Assembly (NCBI GenBank): GCA_014323675.1
Contig: JACONN010000006.1
Location: 1,116,001 to 1,180,000 of the forward strand
Source of the DNA: Hormoscilla sp. GM7CHS1pb
Lineage (GTDB): Bacteria > Cyanobacteriota > Cyanobacteriia > Cyanobacteriales > Desertifilaceae
Direction of reading: 5' to 3'
Length of the DNA: 64,000 nucleotides
The notes under the pieces were generated by a model. It searched no databases and was not told where the DNA came from. It saw nothing but the letters and a program-made list of their open reading frames with translations. The stretch's first letter is position 1, and each line of letters begins with the position of its first letter. The position numbers and the translations under genes are program-made. Of the stretch, positions 7,979 to 16,067 are shown piece by piece.

Positions 7979-8088
7979 GGCGTTGCATATTTTGGGAATG
8001 ATGCCATTTTTACACATAACTAAAATGGCTTATATTAAAAGTTTATAACTTTTAATATAAGCCCATCATCCCGTAATTTTGCAACCCC
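7979..8088. mobile_element. Terminal-inverted-repeat element, copy C
   Basis: 110 bp, related to copies A and B: it starts GGCGTTGCATATTTTGGGA and ends CCCATCATCCCGTAATTTTG with CAACCCC. The interior differs and forms its own hairpin (TTATATTAAAAGTT/AACTTTTAATATAA). No target duplication visible. Confidence 0.7.
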
Positions 8089-8108
8089 AAAAGTATAGCA
8101 TGACTGCT

Positions 8109-9766
8109 TTACTCAATGCTAACGCCACGAAACTTCTGAGGACGCTGCCGACTAGCTAAAGGTGCTTCTGCTGCCGCCCGATCGCGAATTTGATGGTCTT
8201 GAAAATAAGTCTGCCACATACCCGGGGCATCCAAAGTCTCGCCGCCATGACGGGTAAGGCGTTGGCGGACCCGACATAAGACAGGAGTGTTAACGCAAGC
8301 ACCGGAAATAATCACTTGCCCCTTAGTCAGGGAAGGTAATTCCTTAAGTAAATCCCGTCCCGCAGCTTCCACTCCATGCTTGAGACTTTCCTGATCGACA
8401 GGGTTAACTATGCGCATCAGGAACTGACTCATGCATTGAGAAAGGACATCAGAATCTAATTTACCAGGACGTTGAGTAATCAGACCAACCCCAAGCCAAA
8501 TTTGCGACCTTCGCTGAGAATAGTCCGCAGGACAGCTTTACAACGGGAAGGGTCGTGGGCGGGGGCAAATCTATGTGCTTCTTCCAGGAGAATAAATACC
8601 GGAAAAGGCAGATAATTCTCTGATTCGGGGGTAATTTTTTCTTTCTGAGTATTCATCCGCGCTTGATACCCCTGACGCAAAATCGCCGCACAAATTACCT
8701 GCTGTTCTTCCTGAGAGATTTCATTCATTTGCAAGACCGTGATTTGTCCCGGTCGAAACAAGTCCTTGGGTGCCAGGTGTTCGTAGGCATGGAAATGGGA
8801 CGATCGCTCCAACTTTTCCAACTTCCACTCCAATGCCGGTGCGGAAGAGCCCATTTTTTCATTACCCTCCTCATCAAATTGCCGATCGGCCTCATGGACA
8901 GCAGCAATCAAATCTTGGATGTCCCAGCGGTATTCGGATTTTTTGTGTAGATTCAGGATACCATAGGCTTTGTGCAGGATCGATTGCTGGCGATCGCTCA
9001 TAGTGGGCAACAGAGTCAAAATATCATAATAATCCAGGGAAGACATGCGGATGCGCACGTCATCTGGCATCATAACTTTCACCCTCGGTGCATAACCATC
9101 GAACCCCACAAACCCTGGATGACCGCGCATTTCTTCCAGAGTACCGTACTCCCCGTGAGGGTCAAAAATCAGCACCGCCGCCCGGTTGCGCGGGGACATT
9201 AATTCCTCCATCAATACCCCCGCCGTGTAAGATTTCCCAGAACCCGTACCTGCTAGAATTGCCAGATGGGTACTGACCAATTCCTTCACATCCAGCACCA
9301 CGGGGACCGCATCTCCTTCTCGTAGCAATACCGAACCAATATGAGCGCTACCGATCGCGCCCAAGCTTTTCCGGTTGAGAACTTGCCGCAGATTTTCATC
9401 ACTAGCAAGAGTTACTTTTGCACCCGGATCCGGCGTTTGTCGCGGGTTGACAAAGCCCAAAGCTTCGTGAAAATAGCCAATCACATCAACCGTAACTTCA
9501 TAAAGTTCCGGGTTCTCGTGGGTGAAACCTACTAGAGATGCGATCGCCTCTGGACTAATTTGCGGGTCGGCAAAAATCCGGTCTGGCAGGTCGTCTATCA
9601 GACGCAATGCCGATATTTTACCCATAATTTGCCGTTCCTGCTGTAATATCAACACCGAGTAATACACGAACTCGCCAATTTTCACTTGACGATTATTCGT
9701 AGTGATGAAAACATATTGATTGCCATTCTCCCCAGGTCCTTTTACTGTCCCAATCACTTTTGTCAT
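8109..9766 (-). pseudogene. HerA/DUF87-type ATPase, one frameshift
   Basis: The first 428 residues contain a HerA-type barrel (MTKVIGTVKGPGENGNQYVF), Walker A GTGSGKS at about 180, and a Walker B of the form FILLEEAHRFAP. Near 8490 the frame ends FGLGLV and stops. The expected continuation (VGLITQRPGKLDSDVLSQC, then MSQFLMRIVNPVDQESLKHG to the end) lies in the next frame. Adding one G to a run of four G restores a continuous protein of about 550 residues. HerA-type ATPases are hexameric DNA translocases, often paired with NurA, which is not seen here. The homopolymer site makes a sequencing error plausible. Confidence 0.8.
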
Positions 9767-9855
9767 TTCTATTCTTTTTTTTTATTTTTTACCAACTCGA
9801 GTAGATATTGAAAATGTTAACAGAAAACTGCTGCAATGGAACTGGCGAGGGTCTA

Positions 9856-10071
9856 TCATAATCCCATTTTATTAAATATCTTCCCGACTTGACTCAGCAC
9901 AGGGTTCCGGAAAAATCGGTCAAATGCCAAGATTGGAGGATCTGCCTCCAGATAATCATTCCCAGGGTAACGAAAATACAAGTAACTCGGGCTACTTATG
10001 AGATTTTGCAGGATAAGTTTTTGTTTGTCGGACGAGGGGCGATCGCGGTGGGTATCGAATAAATATTTCAC
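9856..10071 (-). pseudogene. Toxin remnant beginning as a PIN protein
   Basis: The GTG at 10069-10071 overlaps the antitoxin stop and opens with KYLFDT, the usual first strand of VapC-type PIN toxins. The following 64 residues (HRDRPSSDKQ to IFNKMGL) do not resemble a PIN domain. It appears that most of the toxin was deleted and the frame now reads unrelated sequence. Confidence 0.45.
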
Positions 10072-10337
10072 GGGTTGTTTTCACTACTGGGAGTATAACG
10101 ACTGGCATATATTTCCGCAATTATCTCTTCGGGAGTGCGCGTGTCTTCCCAACTTCCAAAAGTTGATAACAATGCTGATGGTGGCTCTTCTGTAGCGCTT
10201 CCGCTTTCCCAGTTGCTTCTTTCCTCTCGGATAGTTTTCTTGACGATTTCGACAATTATTGCTTCTAACTCAGCTACTGTCAGATTACTAATGGACTGAT
10301 TAGAATTTGACTCGATGCTATCTATTCCTGTAGTCAT
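10068..10337 (-). CDS. Antitoxin-like protein, copy 1
   Basis: 89 residues, MTTGIDSIESNSNQSISNLT and ending SWEDTRTPEEIIAEIYASR plus a short tail. The helix AELEAIIVEIVKKTIREE and the C-terminal EEIIAEIYASR are typical of small antitoxins preceding PIN toxins in cyanobacteria. A shortened copy is at 11498-11698, and the upstream 170 bp are virtually identical in both, so they share a promoter region. Its toxin is degraded. Confidence 0.55.
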   Translation of the reverse strand: MTTGIDSIESNSNQSISNLTVAELEAIIVEIVKKTIREERSNWESGSATEEPPSALLSTFGSWEDTRTPEEIIAEIYASRYTPSSENNP

Positions 10338-10590
10338 AATACCTGCGGTAATTTGTAGTGCACGTGCAGATTATCGGTTCGGGAGGTGGACATAGCCCCA
10401 TACCCCCTATCTCTAGTATAGTCGGGTAAGCAAGTTTTGGGCCCAGATAATGGTCTCCGACTCCGGTCCCCGCCTGTAACCATAGTATAGCACCCACCGA
10501 ACCATTCACCAGGGCGATCGCGGTGGGCCCGAAATGACTACCTATTGGCTGACAGGCAGAAAAAACTTGTAGTCAGACTACGCTGTTATA
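10120..10590. repeat. Direct duplication, copy 1
   Basis: Matches 11553-11955 in the same orientation, with a deletion of about 100 bases inside the antitoxin part of copy 2. From 10336 to 10510 the two are nearly identical (matching 11697-11872), including a spurious 63-codon ORF. The duplication brackets the UPF0175/DUF3368 module. From 10591 to 10773 there is a palindrome at about 10630 and nothing coding. Confidence 0.85.
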
Positions 10591-10773
10591 CCGCCTTCAA
10601 ACCCCCAGGCGGGAGCCAGGTTTCGAGGCGCCAAGTCGGTTTTAACCGACTAATAAATAATGTTCCAAGTAATTGTAGCATTTTCCCCAAGATGGTATAA
10701 TGGCTAATTGCTCTTATCCTGATTAATTAACTCTTAGGTTTGTAGTAAGGACTTTAGTCCTTGCGATCGCCCT

Positions 10774-11265
10774 TTATTCTCCTACTTGCTGTAATATTTC
10801 AGCGTAGAGTTCTGTATTCACTCGAAACCCGACTTGTGCGATCAAATCATCCATTAAAAGTTTTACGACTGGAATTAATCCTCTACGTTTAGCCGCCATC
10901 AGAATCCCCAAAACTCCAGTTAACTTGAGACCAGAACTACGGGCGACTTTTCGACCTAGTTTCTCGTCTATCAACAGCAAGTCTGCATTCAATTCGATCG
11001 CCAGCGCTATGGCTTCATTTTCCCCAGCATTTAGTCTCTTTGGGAAACTGCCGATCGGGCTGTAATCTGTCACCCGTTGAGTTTTAATCCAGGAGAGAGT
11101 TTGCACTGCTGCTGCACCAACATCTGTTTTCCCCGCATTCGCAATTTCGTCATAAACCGCTGTGGGAATGATAATTTGATTGTACAACTGTTGCAGCAGA
11201 TTTAATTGCCCGATCGCAGCCATACTGATTATTGGTGAAGTGTTACTGACTACAATCATTACCAA
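10774..11265 (-). CDS. DUF3368 PIN-like toxin
   Basis: 163 residues. VVSNTSPIISMAAIGQLNLL is the diagnostic N-terminus of DUF3368 proteins; LNAGENEAIALAIELNADLL and LLIDEKLGRKVARSSGL supply the remaining acidic positions of a PIN-type active site. The family is predicted to be the toxin of a pair with UPF0175 proteins, which is the neighbour here (7-base overlap). Length is complete. The module sits between the two arms of the direct duplication. Confidence 0.8.
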   Translation of the reverse strand: MVMIVVSNTSPIISMAAIGQLNLLQQLYNQIIIPTAVYDEIANAGKTDVGAAAVQTLSWIKTQRVTDYSPIGSFPKRLNAGENEAIALAIELNADLLLIDEKLGRKVARSSGLKLTGVLGILMAAKRRGLIPVVKLLMDDLIAQVGFRVNTELYAEILQQVGE

Positions 11266-11501
11266 CCCATTTCTTCAATAGTTTTGAGGTCTTCTCTAAA
11301 CTCCGCTACTCCGTAATGGATGGGAATTTGACGGCTACCTAGCAAGCGCAGGAATTGCAGTTGATTCATTTGGGCAATGTGACTGGCTTTGCCGAGGCTA
11401 ATTCTTTCCTGGCGGAATAGCATAATTGCAATTTCTCGCAGAAATTCTTTCTCTGACATCCCGGCGGCTTCTATAATTTCATCAGAAATAGTTACGCTCA
11501 T
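11259..11501 (-). CDS. UPF0175 family antitoxin
   Basis: 80 residues, MSVTISDEIIEAAGMSEKEF and then LREIAIMLFRQERISLGKAS, the UPF0175 signature (N-terminal helices followed by a short helix-turn-helix region). The ATG at 11499-11501 overlaps the stop of the antitoxin remnant upstream. It overlaps the DUF3368 toxin start by 7 bases. Predicted transcriptional repressor/antitoxin. Confidence 0.8.
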   Translation of the reverse strand: MSVTISDEIIEAAGMSEKEFLREIAIMLFRQERISLGKASHIAQMNQLQFLRLLGSRQIPIHYGVAEFREDLKTIEEMGW

Positions 11502-11698
11502 GCTTCTAGCTCCTGTATCTCTCTTGATTGTAGCAGGTAGTACGACTGGCATATTTCCGCAATTATCTCTTCTGGACTGCGCGTGTCTTCCCAACTTCCA
11601 AAAGTTGATAACAATGCTGATGGTGGATCTTCTCTGGGCGGCGCACTTCCGCTGGACTCAGTTGAATTTAACTCGATGCTATCTATTCCTGTAGTCAT
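11498..11698 (-). CDS. Antitoxin-like protein, copy 2 (shortened)
   Basis: 66 residues; same N-terminus (MTTGIDSIE) and same SALLSTFGSWEDTRSPEEII block as the protein at 10068-10337. The central helix of about 30 residues is deleted and the C-terminal tail differs. It leads directly into the UPF0175 gene by an ATGA overlap. It could be a vestige driving transcription of the module from the duplicated promoter. Confidence 0.45.
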   Translation of the reverse strand: MTTGIDSIELNSTESSGSAPPREDPPSALLSTFGSWEDTRSPEEIIAEICQSYYLLQSREIQELEA

Positions 11699-11955
11699 AA
11701 TACCTGCGGTAATTTGTAGTGCACGTGCAGATTATCGGTTCGGGAGGTGGACATAGCCCCATACCCCCTATCTCTAGTATAGTCGGGTAAGCAAGTTTTG
11801 GGCCCAGATAATGGTCTCCGACTCCGGTCCCCGCCTGTAACCATAGTATAGCACCCACCGAACCATTCATCAGGGCGATCGCAGTGGGCCGCAGGCGAAT
11901 GACTACCTATTGGCTAACAGGCAGAAAAAACTTGTAGTCTGACTACGCTGTTAGC
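11553..11955. repeat. Direct duplication, copy 2
   Basis: Second arm of the duplication described at 10120-10590. Beyond it (11956-12309) lie a GGCGGGCTA/TTCAAACCC-type repeat, a TGTTCCCAGGCGGAGCCGTGGGAACGG palindrome at 12008-12030 and no gene. I saw no glycine riboswitch motif ahead of gcvT. Confidence 0.85.
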
Positions 11956-12309
11956 CCGCCGGGGGTTCAAACTCCCGCGCGAAGCCAAGCGCGAAGCCAA
12001 GCCTGTTCCCAGGCGGAGCCGTGGGAACGGAGTCATTGCCCATTGGATGGGGAGTGCTTCATGGACTCTCCGAATGCAACGCCAAGCACCCCGCGAGAAT
12101 CTCCCCGTGCCAACTGTTTTTGACCACACCTGTCAAAAAGAGCGATCGGCCCACTTCCACAAAAAAAAGATGTGGAGGCAACCCCAGTTACCCCCACAAA
12201 ATCTTTGAACCCCCGGCGGGATAACAGCGACGAAAAAGCGTGTAGTGAAGTGGTAGCAAAAAGTTTGACAATAGTATAAGATGAGATAGATTAGACATTG
12301 AGGAGAAAT

Positions 12310-13431
12310 ATGGCTCATCAGTCCCAAACAGAACTAGCCCGATCGCCCCTATATGCAGTCTGCCAAGAACTCAAAGCCCGGATGACAGAATTTGCAGGCT
12401 GGGAAATGCCAGTGCAGTTTACAGGCATTCGTGCGGAACACGTAGCAGTGCGCAGCAACTGCGGTATGTTTGATATCTCCCACATGGGCAAATTTGCCCT
12501 GCTAGGTAAGCAGGCAGTCGAGCAATTGCAAGCGCTGGTACCTTCTGACTTGGGACGACTGCAACCTGGGTTCGCTCAGTATACGGTACTGCTCAAGCCG
12601 GAAGCAGGCATTTTGGACGACATCATTTTTTATTACCAAGGTCAGGAGGCGAAGGGCGAGCAACGGGGCATGATAATTGCTAATGCTGCTACCAAAGTCA
12701 AGGATTTTGACTGGTTACAAGCACATATTGACTCCAACCAGGTAGAATTACAAGACCTCTCGGCAGTCAAAGCCCTGATCGCAGTGCAAGGTCCAGCAGC
12801 AGTAGACTATCTACAGCCATTGGTAGAAGCTGAACTATCGAAAGTGGGGCGTTTCGGCCATCTAGAAGCATTAGTCTTGGGCCAGCCAGCTTTTCTGGCT
12901 CGTACCGGATACACTGGGGAAGATGGCTTTGAGGTAATGGTAGATCCGGCTGTTGGGGAGCAACTGTGGCGCAGTCTTTTAGATGCTGGCGTCACTCCTT
13001 GCGGTCTGGGGGCCAGAGATACCCTCCGCCTAGAAGCAGCGATGGCCCTCTACGGCCAAGATATTGACGAGACTACCACCCCCCTGGAAGCTGGTTTAAG
13101 CTGGTTAGTCCACCTAGATAGCAAAGGCGACTTTATCGGGCGCAAGGTCCTAGAGCAGCAAAAGGCAAATGGCACGCCCAGACGCCTAGTAGGACTGCAA
13201 ATGCAAGGGCGTCACATTGCCCGTCACGACTACCCGGTGCTATCTGACGGTCAAGCAGTAGGAGTTGTCACCAGTGGCACCCTGTCACCTACCTTGGGCA
13301 AACCGATCGCCTTAGCATACGTTCCCAGCCAGCTAGCAAAGGTCGGTCAGGAACTGTTCGTAGAAATTCGCGGCAAAGCATATCCAGCTATAGTGGTCAA
13401 AAAACCTTTTTACAAGGCAAAAAGCCGTTGA
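12310..13431 (+). CDS. gcvT: Aminomethyltransferase (glycine cleavage T protein)
   Basis: 373 residues, full length. MTEFAGWEMPVQFTGIRAEH with SNCGMFDISHMGKF is the GcvT N-terminus; the tetrahydrofolate-binding core and the C-terminal barrel end (GTLSPTLGKPIALAYVP) are present. It transfers the methylene carbon from the aminomethyl-lipoyl H protein to tetrahydrofolate, releasing ammonia. The start at 12310 follows AGGAG at 12301-12305, so the longer reading from 12298 is not used. gcvH follows after 194 bases. gcvP is not in this window. No lesions. Confidence 0.97.
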   Translation: MAHQSQTELARSPLYAVCQELKARMTEFAGWEMPVQFTGIRAEHVAVRSNCGMFDISHMGKFALLGKQAVEQLQALVPSDLGRLQPGFAQYTVLLKPEAGILDDIIFYYQGQEAKGEQRGMIIANAATKVKDFDWLQAHIDSNQVELQDLSAVKALIAVQGPAAVDYLQPLVEAELSKVGRFGHLEALVLGQPAFLARTGYTGEDGFEVMVDPAVGEQLWRSLLDAGVTPCGLGARDTLRLEAAMALYGQDIDETTTPLEAGLSWLVHLDSKGDFIGRKVLEQQKANGTPRRLVGLQMQGRHIARHDYPVLSDGQAVGVVTSGTLSPTLGKPIALAYVPSQLAKVGQELFVEIRGKAYPAIVVKKPFYKAKSR

Positions 13432-13625
13432 GGGTATCAAAAGAGTTCGAAGAGAGTTCGAAGAGAGTTCGAGCAGTACTAACATCAACTCTCATGGGAC
13501 ACTGGGTCTTCTGGAGTTGGCAGGTATAACTTGCCAACGAGAGTCTAAAAATAGTAACGCAGCACCCGGGAAGATGTAAACTTAATGGCTGTCTATAAGT
13601 TTTGCTGCAAATTGGAGAACTGGAA

Positions 13626-14021
13626 ATGGACTTAAAATATCTTGATGACCTGAAATACCTGGAAAGCCACGAGTATGTCCGGATCGAAGGCGAGATAGGG
13701 ACAGTAGGCATCAGCGCTTTTGCCGTTGACCAGCTAGGGGAGATTGTATTTGTGGAGTTACCAGAGGCAGGGGAGGCAGTAGAGAAAGGCAAAACCTTCG
13801 GAAATGTGGAATCAGTGAAGGCAGCAGAAGACCTCTACTCGCCAGTTACTGGTACAGTTATAGAATGCAATACAGAGATTGAAGAGGCTCCAGAAAAACT
13901 GAACGAAGATCCCTACGGCGAAGGCTGGTTGCTGAAGGTGCGGCTCAAGAAGCCCGACGAATTGGATTCCGGCGACCTCATGGCAGCAGCTGACTATCGC
14001 CAGAAGGTTTCCGGAGAGTAA
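13626..14021 (+). CDS. gcvH: Glycine cleavage system H protein
   Basis: 131 residues, the usual length. The lipoylation site is the Lys in VESVKAAEDLYSPVTG. Upstream, the strand EYVRIEGEIGTVGISAFA matches GcvH. The protein shuttles the aminomethyl group between P, T and L proteins. The ATG at 13626 is preferred because TGGAGAA lies 5-11 bases upstream. The gap to gcvT contains three AGAGTTCGA direct repeats near 13440. In many cyanobacteria gcvP follows; here only repeats follow up to 14517. Confidence 0.95.
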   Translation: MDLKYLDDLKYLESHEYVRIEGEIGTVGISAFAVDQLGEIVFVELPEAGEAVEKGKTFGNVESVKAAEDLYSPVTGTVIECNTEIEEAPEKLNEDPYGEGWLLKVRLKKPDELDSGDLMAAADYRQKVSGE

Positions 14022-14271
14022 GGTCTTGTCCTTATTGGTCATTAGTCCGGTGGCTGATGACTGATCGCCAGTGACTGGTGACTGAGAGAATGCCAGCTTT
14101 TAGGGGTGAGGGGGGAAGCACCGGGAAAGATCGAAGTTTCACCTGGAGTGACAAGAGTACGGGAAAGTGATGGAAGATTACGGGCAAACGACGGGAGAGT
14201 ATGGGAAAGTGACGGAATGCTGCACAAGTATCGGTATACTCATGCTAAATATAATAAGATTGTTGGTATCC

Positions 14272-14298
14272 TAACTTAAGTTGCGACCTATAAAAATT
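14272..14298. repeat. 27-bp inverted repeat, left arm
   Basis: TAACTTAAGTTGCGACCTAT plus AAAAATT. The reverse complement of 18448-18474 matches 24 of 27 positions. The two arms bracket the LRR and propeller genes (4.2 kb). Confidence 0.6.
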
Positions 14299-14310
14299 GA
14301 ATACAAAAAG

Positions 14311-14352
14311 CAGTCTCCCCGCCCGGGTCAGAGGGTCTCCCCGCCCGGATCT
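14311..14352. repeat. 22-bp repeats in inverted orientation
   Basis: Contains CCCCGCCCGGGTCAGAGGGT followed by a second CTCCCCGCCCGG. This is the reverse complement of the tandem repeats at 5608 and 5884. The remaining intergenic DNA from 14022 to 14517 shows no gene. Confidence 0.75.
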
Positions 14353-14517
14353 CCTCCCCTCCCCGATCGGATGACATAGCCCCCAGGCCAAAGATCCATA
14401 AACTTCAGCTTATATGAAGCATAAGAAAAAAAATTTCTCAAAACCCTTGACAAAACGCAATCGAGTTAGCTAGGCTGTATTCATGCTCTTTCAGACCCAT
14501 CCTTGGAGGAAAAGCCT

Positions 14518-15971
14518 ATGACGGCTATCAACCTTGCGAAAGTGGGATGCACCCCGGTAGAAGGATCGCGAGTAACCGAAATCTCAGCTTAACCAACAAC
14601 TCCCTCACCGGTACTATACCGTCTGAGCTGGGTGAGCTGAGTAATTTAACGAAACTCCGGCTGCACAACAACGAGATCACCGGCACAATCCCGACCGAGT
14701 TGGGTGAGCTCGCCAACCTGCAGATCCTCGGGTTGTCTGCGAACGCCCTAACCGGGACCATCCCCCCTGAGTTGGGCAATCTAACCAGTTTACAAAACCT
14801 GTACCTGTGGCAGAATGAGCTCACCGGCGCAATCCCGCCGGAGCTCGGCAACCTCACCGGTTTGCGGAACCTCTGGCTCCAAGGTAACCACCTAACCGGC
14901 GATCTACCCGCAAGTGTCGAGGCTTTATCGGCAACCAAACGGTTGGAGAATCCACCCTATGTTGGAGTTCCGATCGAGGACGTGGATACTGTCGTAGAAT
15001 ACGACAGGAACTCCACTCGCAATCACAACCTCAGCATAGATATCAGCGGGAACTTTGGCGATATCAACGATAACATTACCAGTTACAGCGTCAGCGGTTT
15101 GCCAGACGGGTTAACCTTTGACCCCATTACTGGGGTGATTAGTGGCACGCCTGCTTGGGATATTGCTGCTGATCCTGATGATAGCAATTCTCTTGTAACC
15201 GTAACTGCATCAGATGATGCGGGAGGCTCCGTAACGGATAAGTTTAATATCTCGGTGTCCTTTAAGAGCTCTGGTACTGGGCTTTACCTCATCAATGCCA
15301 GCGATTATGGAGTCCTGAAGGATATCAATAATGGCCATTGGAATTTCGACCCCAGGCGCATGCCCGTCAGTGATGAGGAACATGGTTCCGTTCCCCTTGC
15401 TAGTGCTGTTAACAGGTTGAGTGGGGTGGCAGCCGAGAAATCCCGAGTGACGGAACTCACAGCCGGGGTGAGCCGTGCGCTCCCTTCTGAGTTAAGCAAG
15501 CTGACCGGTTTGCAGAGACTAGAACTGGACCGCAGCGGCCTGAGTGGTAACATTCCCCCTGAATTAGGGGACCTAGACAACTTGACACACCTGTGGTTGG
15601 ACCACAATTCCCTAACAGGTAACATTCCCCCTGAATTGGGGAACCTACGTAATTTAACGTGGTTGAAACTGAACAAGAACTCCTTGAGTGGTTCGATTCC
15701 CCCTGAATTGGGGAATCTCAGCAACCTACAAGAATTATGGATGGGGAACAATTCCCTGAGTGGCAGCATCCCACCGGAATTGGGGAACGCCACCGAGCTG
15801 CAAAACATTTACCTGGACCATAACAATCTAACGGGGACAATACCTTCCTCGCTAGAAAACCTGAGCAACCTAACAAAACTGTGGTTGCAAAACAATTCTC
15901 TGGAAGGTCCAGTACCACCCGGGCTGAACGATATAAATGACTTCAACGTCCAAGGAAATCCTCTCATATAA
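14518..15971 (+). pseudogene. Leucine-rich repeat protein with Ig-like insert, one frameshift
   Basis: The best start is the ATG at 14518 (MTAINLAKVGCTPVEGSRV) because GGAGGAAAAG precedes it. That frame stops at about 14592 and the LRR continues in another frame from about 14580 (LTNNSLTGTIPSELGELSNL). Five plant-type LRRs (NLxxLxLxxNxLTGxIPxELG) are followed by a putative-Ig/He_PIG domain (GLPDGLTFDPITGVISGTP, about residues 190-220). Six or seven more LRRs end at NVQGNPLI. There is no signal peptide. LRRs mediate protein or glycan recognition; the target is unknown. The next gene is a propeller/dockerin-like protein 96 bases on. Confidence 0.75.
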
Positions 15972-16067
15972 TCCGGATAAAGCGGAAACCGAGGGAGGAT
16001 AGTAACAGGTTGGGGGGGTGGGGATTGGGAGAGGCAGAAGAGTTAACCAAAGAGGAGGTTCAAAAAG

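Noticed and set aside
10318..11870. Two identical 63-codon ORFs on the minus strand at 10318-10509 and 11679-11870
   Set aside because: They lie in the duplicated promoter region of the antitoxin genes, have no family likeness and are identical only because the DNA is duplicated.
12100..12309. Possible glycine riboswitch upstream of gcvT
   Set aside because: I could not find the conserved aptamer core or a tandem arrangement; the segment is mostly dispersed repeats.
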